64,000 bases of DNA from Pardosa pseudoannulata (lineage: Eukaryota; Arthropoda; Arachnida; Araneae; Lycosidae): contig JAGEOH010000219.1 of NCBI GenBank assembly GCA_032207245.1, positions 1 to 64,000 of the forward strand. Direction: 5' to 3'. Of this stretch, positions 58,990 to 64,000 are shown piece by piece (the stretch's first letter is position 1; each line of letters starts with the position of its first letter). The position numbers and the translations under genes were made by a program. Below the pieces are notes generated by a model, which searched no databases, was not told the origin of the DNA, and saw nothing but the letters and a program-made list of their open reading frames with translations.

Positions 58990-59827
58990 AGATCATGTCC
59001 TTTCTATTTTCTAAAAGTTTGAATAAATATGAATTAATTATTGAATCATACAGCCAACCTTTTATAAAATCGGATGACTGAGCCTTGATGCAATTTTCTT
59101 CTGAAACAGATAAAAATGGATCTAATGATTTTAGATCTGTTGTGCTTAATTTGTAGTTACTAACTTTAACAATAGGTTCTGAAATGTTATTTAAACTATT
59201 TAGTGGAGATGTAAAGCAATCAGAAATACTACGATCAAATATTATTGTACCATTCTGATGACTATTCAATTTCCTTTGCTTATATGTCGGCTCATCAACA
59301 TCATGAGGTACACCAGAATTAATGTTTTCAGCATTAGAATGAAAACCTTTAAATTTATTGCTAGTTTTGAAAAACCTAGGCTGAGGTATAATTTTTTGAT
59401 TAGGTGCTACAGTAATGCTAGTTAGGGCTAGAATATCTTTAATATTGTCACACTGAATAATTCCTTTACATTCAGAAACTAACGAACTTAAGGTTGTCTG
59501 TATATTTCTAAGCATAATACTTTGGATTTTAGGGTTATCTATTAAAACTAATAATTCTGCAACCAACTCTTTACAAGACTCCATTCTATTTTCAGTGGTA
59601 TTGGGCTTAAATTTGACTATTTTTTGCATTGACTCGTTTATATTTGTATCATCCTCAATTTGATTCTCAAAAATATTATCTTCAAAATCTATATACCTAT
59701 TATTATATGAATGTACTTTATGGACATGTTTGCAAAGAACATGGCGATTTGAATATTGACAATTACAAGAATAAAGGTAACTACATAAGTTACTACACGA
59801 CTTTTCTAAACATTTATAATAACACAA
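58880..59827 (-). pseudogene. SWIM zinc finger and linker of the MULE protein
   Basis: It continues the catalytic frame after one nonsense codon. LYSCNCQYSNRHVLCKHVHK at about 59770-59725 is a SWIM finger (CxC...CxH; C21, C23, C32, H34). A polar 230-residue linker follows, including MRNIQTTLSSLVSE, RKLNSHQNGTIIFDRSISDC and LKSLDPFLSVSEENCI. The end reads FIKGWLYDSIINSYLFKLL and DSSLSLCIYSGASTEI, which is the N-terminal half of the C48 fold (a helix followed by the lead-in to the catalytic His). A frameshift near 58890-58900 passes into the next frame. Confidence 0.8.
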
Positions 59828-59836
59828 ATCAGCAGG

Positions 59837-60697
59837 TCAATTTTCGTACATTTTTTTCACTGTATACCCATTTAAATTTTCAGAATGAGAGGATACTAAC
59901 CAAGAGTTATCTGATAATTTTAATATGCAGCTATCATGAATTTTTAATCCCTTTCTATGGCTTTCTTTACAAAATGGCAGAGAATCTCTAGAAGGGTATC
60001 CCATTAAAATTTTTCTAGTATGAGCTAAATAAATGTCTCTTTCAGCACATAATAAATTATCTATAAGAACATCTATTCTCTTATTCACTTTTCTGTGAAA
60101 ATACTGAGTTTTTAATTTATTGTGAAATGATTCACAGTACATATTAGTATTAGTAAATGCATGTGGAAAATTTCTATAAGCTGTTGACCAAACCTCAACT
60201 CTATTACAGTAATATGTTTTAAAATAATCTATAAAAGCTGCATTTTCGACTGAATATTTATGAAAAAACTCCTCAAGTAGTGAATGAAATTTAATTTTAG
60301 ATTTTTCCCTAAGTAATCTCATTAAATTTAAAAGCATTTCATCTCTTAATTCTTTTACTTTTACTTTGCTGCGCAAACACCTAAGCCAACTTTGTCGTAC
60401 ATGCCATAAACATAGTAACTGCTTTATATTTGGACCGAAAACTTTTTTAAAAGAAGAAAATAAAGCTTTGTCATCATCGGTCATAATACAATTAACATAC
60501 AATTGTGGAATTCTACAATATATTGACTTAAACAAACATGTTAATGTTTCTGTGTCTGTGAAATTTGTAATAAAATGGGCAACAGGATACCCAACCCCAA
60601 ACTCATCAGGAACTATTAAATTAATAAGATGAAAGCCATACTGATTTGTATTATATGTAGCATCAATGCATAAAATGTTCTGGCAAACTTTTATCAT
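59837..60697 (-). pseudogene. MULE transposase catalytic core, triad intact
   Basis: 286 open residues. NILCIDATYNTNQYGFHLIN gives the first Asp (residue 12, about 60664). YVNCIMTDDDKALFSSF gives the second (residue 74, about 60478). QLLCLWHVRQSWLRCL is the family CxxH motif. TNMYCESFHNKLKTQYFH carries the Glu (residue 189, about 60133). These are the residues that cut and join DNA in MULE/FAR1-type transposases. The C-terminal part (LKLSDNSWLVSSHSENLNGY) leads into the SWIM region. It ends at an in-frame TGA, after which the same frame continues. The core itself has no lesion. Confidence 0.9.
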
Positions 60698-61280
60698 TAC
60701 ATTTTTTGTTGTAGTGTTTGAATACCAAATGCAAATATTTGTGAATTATTAGGCAAAATGTCAAGATCTGGTGGACCACATATAGTTGGCATACCTTGAG
60801 GTTTATATATTAAAACTGGATTATAATCTTCTTTTTTAAATCCCTCAACCATAGCTGAAACCGAGAGTGCATCGTTATCGGGATGTAATGGCTTAAATAT
60901 ATGCCTCTTATAAGCACTAATTTCCTTATTGGAAATAAATGCTTCTTTGAGAGGAAAGGAAGTCCTATTGTTTCTCATTCCAGCACCATCTTGTAAAATG
61001 TCTTTAATCGTATGAATCGGGACTGATAATCGAAGATGTGCTTTAACTAAATTCCTCAGAGTTTGCTTTAAAGGATGATGCTTACTGTGTTGAAATGTTA
61101 AAGGATGATTGTGTTGATTAAAATATGTTACATTTACTGAACTCTGTTTCTGCGTAACATATATTCGAGCTGGACAATTTACACTTTTAGGAATAGTTCC
61201 TTTATTATTTTTCCTACTTGTGATCATAACTTGAACTTGTTATACTGAACTTGTTTACCAAGTTGGCAGTTATAATAATA
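60697..61280 (-). pseudogene. WRKY/GCM1-like zinc finger and MULE N-terminal region
   Basis: YYYNCQLG (end of the previous frame), then VNCPARIYVTQKQSSVNV and TYFNQHNHPL, give the C...C...HNH ligand set and beta-strand pattern of the WRKY-GCM1/FLYWCH superfamily that precedes many MULE transposase cores. RNLVKAHLRLSVPIHTIKDI and PDLDILPNNSQIFAFGIQTL follow, the latter typical of the stretch before the first catalytic Asp. The frame ends with TAA at 60697-60699, overlapping the next ATG by one base (TAATG). A one-base frameshift is the simplest reading. Confidence 0.7.
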
Positions 61281-61964
61281 ACGGTTACAACCTTTACTAT
61301 TCTTTCTACCTGTAGATTTTCTAGAATAACTAAAAGTCTCTGAAAATTCAAACTCCAGCCAATTTTGAAATAAATTTAGAGAATCAAAAGTGAAATTTTT
61401 TATGAAATCAACCTTATGATCAACAAGTAAATGTCTGATTAGGGATGGAAATTTTGGAAAAGATAATGAGCAATCAAAACTACACTTAAAATAGATGTCT
61501 TTAGAAGCAGAACACGTAGCTGAATGCCTAAGAAATGATTTTTTATCTTTGTAAGATATATGACAATTTACAAGTGTGCATCCCATTGCAACACTTTTTA
61601 TTATGATTATCCAAATTTCGCCTAGAATTAAATTTCTTACCACATATATCACAATTTAATATAATACAATTTTTTTATGCTGATAAAATGAAGATTTAGA
61701 TTTATATGACTTAAGATAAATATAACATTTTACTGGTTCACCATACTTTGTTGAGTTGCATGGATGTTTACTAAAAGATTGCTTATCCTTGTAAATTTTA
61801 AAACATTTTTCACACTTCCTAGGATATATACTTTTATTACTCTTGATATTTACTGTTTCTGTTTCAGGATCATTTCTCTCACCTCCTACTATTAAATAAC
61901 TTTGAGAATACAAACAACTATTATTAGACTGAGATGTATCATTAGATATAGAATAATTTAACAT
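61228..61964 (-). pseudogene. N-terminal zinc-finger module of the MULE protein
   Basis: The ATG at 61964 starts a frame with RKCEKCFKIYKDKQSFSKH and CYIYLKSYKSKSSFYQHKK. An alternative frame at about 61655-61570 gives CDICGKKFNSRRNLDNHNKK followed by Cys. The next frame gives SYKDKKSFLRHSATC and FKCSFDCSLSFPKFPSLIRH. So there are at least four finger-like repeats of the C...C...(S)F..H type, joined by two compensating frameshifts (near 61660 and 61560). NWLEFEFSETFSYS and GRKNSKGCNRYYYNCQLG begin the next domain. Fingers would supply target or end recognition. The frame ends at 61224 with TGA overlapping the next ATG (ATGA). Confidence 0.7.
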
Positions 61965-62226
61965 ACACTTGGTAGAATTAGAAACAGAAGATTTTACAGG
62001 AAGAGGCTTTGCACAGTGCGCATCCCTACCTAGAACTTTTAAACAGGCAATGAAATCGTCGCAAGATGAACTCTGGTATCAGGCAATGGAAGACGAAATT
62101 AAGGTTATGCACGATAGAAAAGTATGGCACTTAACTAAACTGCCAGAAAATTCTAAAGCGCTGGGGTGTAGATGGGTATACACTATTAAACGTAACGAAA
62201 AGGGAGAAATAGCTCGTTTTAAAGCC
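61965..62226 (+). pseudogene. Copia reverse transcriptase N-terminal fragment
   Basis: 86 open residues: PRTFKQAMKSSQDELWYQAM, then EDEIKVMHDRKVWHLTKLP, ALGCRWVYTIKRNEKG, EIARFKA. This is the start of the Ty1/Copia RT domain (W..A...E...L...WxLVxLP...GCRWVYxIK). It stops exactly where the family continues into its ARLVAxG block, at about 62226, where unrelated sequence starts. No LTR is seen. Both ends are therefore truncated, by the MULE on the left and by the next element on the right. Confidence 0.88.
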
Positions 62227-62489
62227 TGTGGCTCTATTCTCCCCTCTTCGTTGAACTAACGAATTTCGCTGACAACCGGTTTTGGGGTAGTAGTGACGGC
62301 ATTTACCGAAAAGATGGGAAAAGACCGATTCTCCCCTCCTCAACGAAGGATTTCTGTTCGTTACGGCTTCGTCTACTGAACGAAAACATTACCCTGTCGT
62401 TACCTGTCGTCGGTGATGACATGGCTACCTATATAGCAGTTTCTTTCTTGCAGAATGAAATTAGCAGATAAAGTTTAAGAAATGAGAGG
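62227..62489 (+). other. Probable 5' part of a second Harbinger-like element
   Basis: Less AT-rich sequence with attctcccctc(t/c)tc at 62231 and 62330 and repeated cgttgaac / caacgaa words. An acceptor-like tctttcttgcag ends at about 62453, close to the coding block at 62495. I could not identify the terminus. Confidence 0.3.
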
Positions 62490-62655
62490 ACATTTAAAAA
62501 GAGAACTGATGCATTTTCGTTGGCAAATAAGTATTTTATTCATTTATATAGATTTCCAAAATATTTAGTGGTCAATTTTTGTAACAAACTCAACCATGAA
62601 TTGAAAGATTGTCTAGTGTGCATGCAGCACTTTCAACTGAAACTAAGGTGTTTTT
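62490..62655 (+). pseudogene. Harbinger/HARBI1-like transposase N-terminal fragment
   Basis: In frame from about 62501: TDAFSLANKYFIHLYRFPKY, LVVNFCNKLNHELKD, then (next frame) HAALSTETKV. This is the N-terminal pattern of Harbinger transposases: F..LYRFPK, a hydrophobic helix, then the LSxExKVL block. It differs from the exon at 43117, so it is another subfamily. The frame is lost at ggtgtttttttttt (62648), which could be a splice donor or simple decay. No catalytic exon follows. Confidence 0.6.
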
Positions 62656-62660
62656 TTTTT

Positions 62661-63442
62661 CATAATTTAAATTTATTTAAATAAAGTTATTCCTTTTATA
62701 CTGTTCCACAATAATTTTATTTCAATCTTATTATGTTTTTAACGTACGCAGTAGTTCAACAAAAATATGATTTATCATTTCAGAAAAAAATTAACTTTAA
62801 ATACATTTTAGAATCAAAATCTTCTAGACTAGACTTTTGTTGCTAGTGTAAAATATTTAAGATATTGAAATTTTACAGTGTAATCTAAATAAATTTCATT
62901 TAATAGTATGTGATAACTTAATTTTTCTTATTATAAATTAGCTATGCTAGTTTTAAATAAATATTTGGAAAAGAACAATTCATATTAGTACTTGTGCTTT
63001 ATGCATTGTAAAATAAATTATTTAAATTCCAGATTATTTGTGCTTTAGCATTTTATGCTACAGGCTCCTACCACAGAGCAATTGGGCAGAGCTGTGATCT
63101 GGGATTAAGTCAAACTTCATATTTCTATTGTTTATACAATATTATTAAAGTATATTGTTATGAAATTTTAAATTGGATTCCTTCTTGCAGTGAGTGAGTG
63201 AGTGTTAGTTAACAGAAGTACTAAATGAAGATTCCAATGTAATTATTAAATAATGAAACTTTTGATGTAAAATGAAAAATGTAAATGTAATAAAGCTTCT
63301 TTTGGTAATGATTAAGTGTAATTTTTCTGTCAATAAAAAGTACCACAAAATACTATACAATCAGTGTGGGACACATTACACAGCATTGCATTTAGAAACT
63401 GAAACTATAAAGATTAAACTATTTATATTTATTATTTTAATG

Positions 63443-63501
<59 letters not shown>

Positions 63502-64000
63502 ACATTTTTTAAAACTTTTAAATTAGATAAAATGAGAATAAGTAGTTCTTTATGTTTGCAATTCTGTATTTTGATAAATATTTTAATGATGATATAAAAT
63601 CTAACAATTGTAAATGTATTTTGCTCTTTCAACGAAATTAAAACAATGCTTCTAACAAGCAATAAATCAAGTGTGTTTCTGATATGAAATTTTATGTGGG
63701 TTCGTACTGAAAATTGTAATAAACAAGTTTTTTTTACTGAAAACTAAAAAAAAGACCATCTTTTACCTCAAATAATATTTATATATGATTTTGAAGATAA
63801 TCAAACTTTTCTATCTTTCTTTTCTTATTTCTTTCTTTATTGCCTTGTCACATTTTTTTCTGCCATGAATCAAGTAAAAACATTTCTTGTGTCATTTGAT
63901 TAACTTTTTTAATTTGGGGAAACTTTTGAATAATATGCATGCTAGATCAGATATACAAGAGATAGATTTGCATTTTTTAAAACAATATATAAATTCATGT
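62661..64000. other. AT-rich, no gene; TA microsatellite
   Basis: No recognisable protein. The frame at 63272-63502 ends in an Ile-Tyr run encoded by the microsatellite at 63447-63495. Confidence 0.55.
63447..63495. repeat. (TA)n microsatellite
   Basis: About 50 bp of TA repeats. Confidence 0.95.

Larger units (their letters stand above)
58377..61964 (-). mobile_element. Mutator-like element encoding a zinc finger-DDE-SWIM-Ulp1 protein
   Basis: One reading direction, roughly 1,100 codons, with domains in order from 61964: C2H2/C2HC fingers; a WRKY/GCM1-like finger; MULE DDE core; SWIM finger; a 250-residue linker; a C48 (Ulp1/SENP-type) protease. Only a handful of lesions separate the pieces (one in-frame TGA at 59837-59839 and about five frameshifts). 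No terminal inverted repeats were identified: the 5' side abuts a Copia fragment at about 61964 and the 3' side abuts a hAT remnant at 58376. MULEs carrying Ulp1-like proteases are established in plants (Kaonashi-type). I cannot verify how widely this layout is known in arthropods. Confidence 0.8.

Noticed and set aside
59629..60632. Plus-strand frames of 120 and 88 residues
   Set aside because: Antisense shadows of the MULE SWIM/DDE coding region.

Overview
The window looks like an AT-rich arthropod nuclear genome, and an arachnid is plausible. This rests on the element families present (jockey-like LINEs, mariner and Tc1, BEL/Pao, PIF/Harbinger, hAT, Mutator-like, tRNA-derived SINEs), the long TA/TG microsatellites and the absence of bacterial gene organisation. 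The species assignment is inference. I see no convincing host gene, rRNA, tRNA gene or CRISPR array. Essentially every recognisable protein belongs to a transposable element, and nearly all are broken by stops, frameshifts or truncation.

Layout. 1-5570: a degraded array of 1.0-1.7 kb units, interrupted by a BEL/Pao 3' end (264-1054) and containing an 81-bp tandem repeat (4675-5005). 5570-7290: an old LINE linker/RT. 8920-11470 and 16024-17280: copies of one long interspersed repeat, one carrying two insertions bounded by target-site duplications. 12678-13929: a mariner with both inverted ends. 15459-16023 and 18932-19465: two copies of a THAP-domain transposase first exon with a conserved CRE-like promoter octamer. 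17500-18480: a Tc1 element nested in another repeat. 20200-25430: mosaic of SINEs and repeat tails. 25603-28360: LINE ORF1 end and RT. 29057-29464: possible solo LTR, then a (TA)n(TG)n microsatellite and a 44-bp tandem repeat (30545-30905). 33932-36404: the best-preserved LINE (endonuclease plus RT).

40600-41930: a Mutator-like (MULE) transposase remnant. 42951-49338: a 6.4-kb PIF/Harbinger-type element with matching inverted ends but only an N-terminal transposase exon, which is internally duplicated. 49340-52140: BEL/Pao gag-protease-RT-RNase H remnant. 52161-52948: an inverted-repeat element with 243-bp arms. 53880-54960: a LINE insertion with an inverted 5' part (twin-priming structure). 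56793-58376: a GTF2IRD2/ZBED-like hAT. 58377-61964: a MULE whose product combines zinc fingers, a WRKY/GCM1-type finger, an intact DDE triad, a SWIM finger and an Ulp1-type (C48) cysteine protease with an intact His-Asp-Cys triad. 61965-62226: a Copia RT fragment. 62490-62660: a second Harbinger N-terminal fragment.

The most interesting object is the MULE/Ulp1 fusion at 58.4-62.0 kb. It is largely readable and sits near a partial duplicate of its own linker region. A second MULE in the window (40.6-41.9 kb) is followed by the same roughly 100-bp sequence found beyond the first one. No gene network can be inferred: the window records successive insertions and nested insertions.
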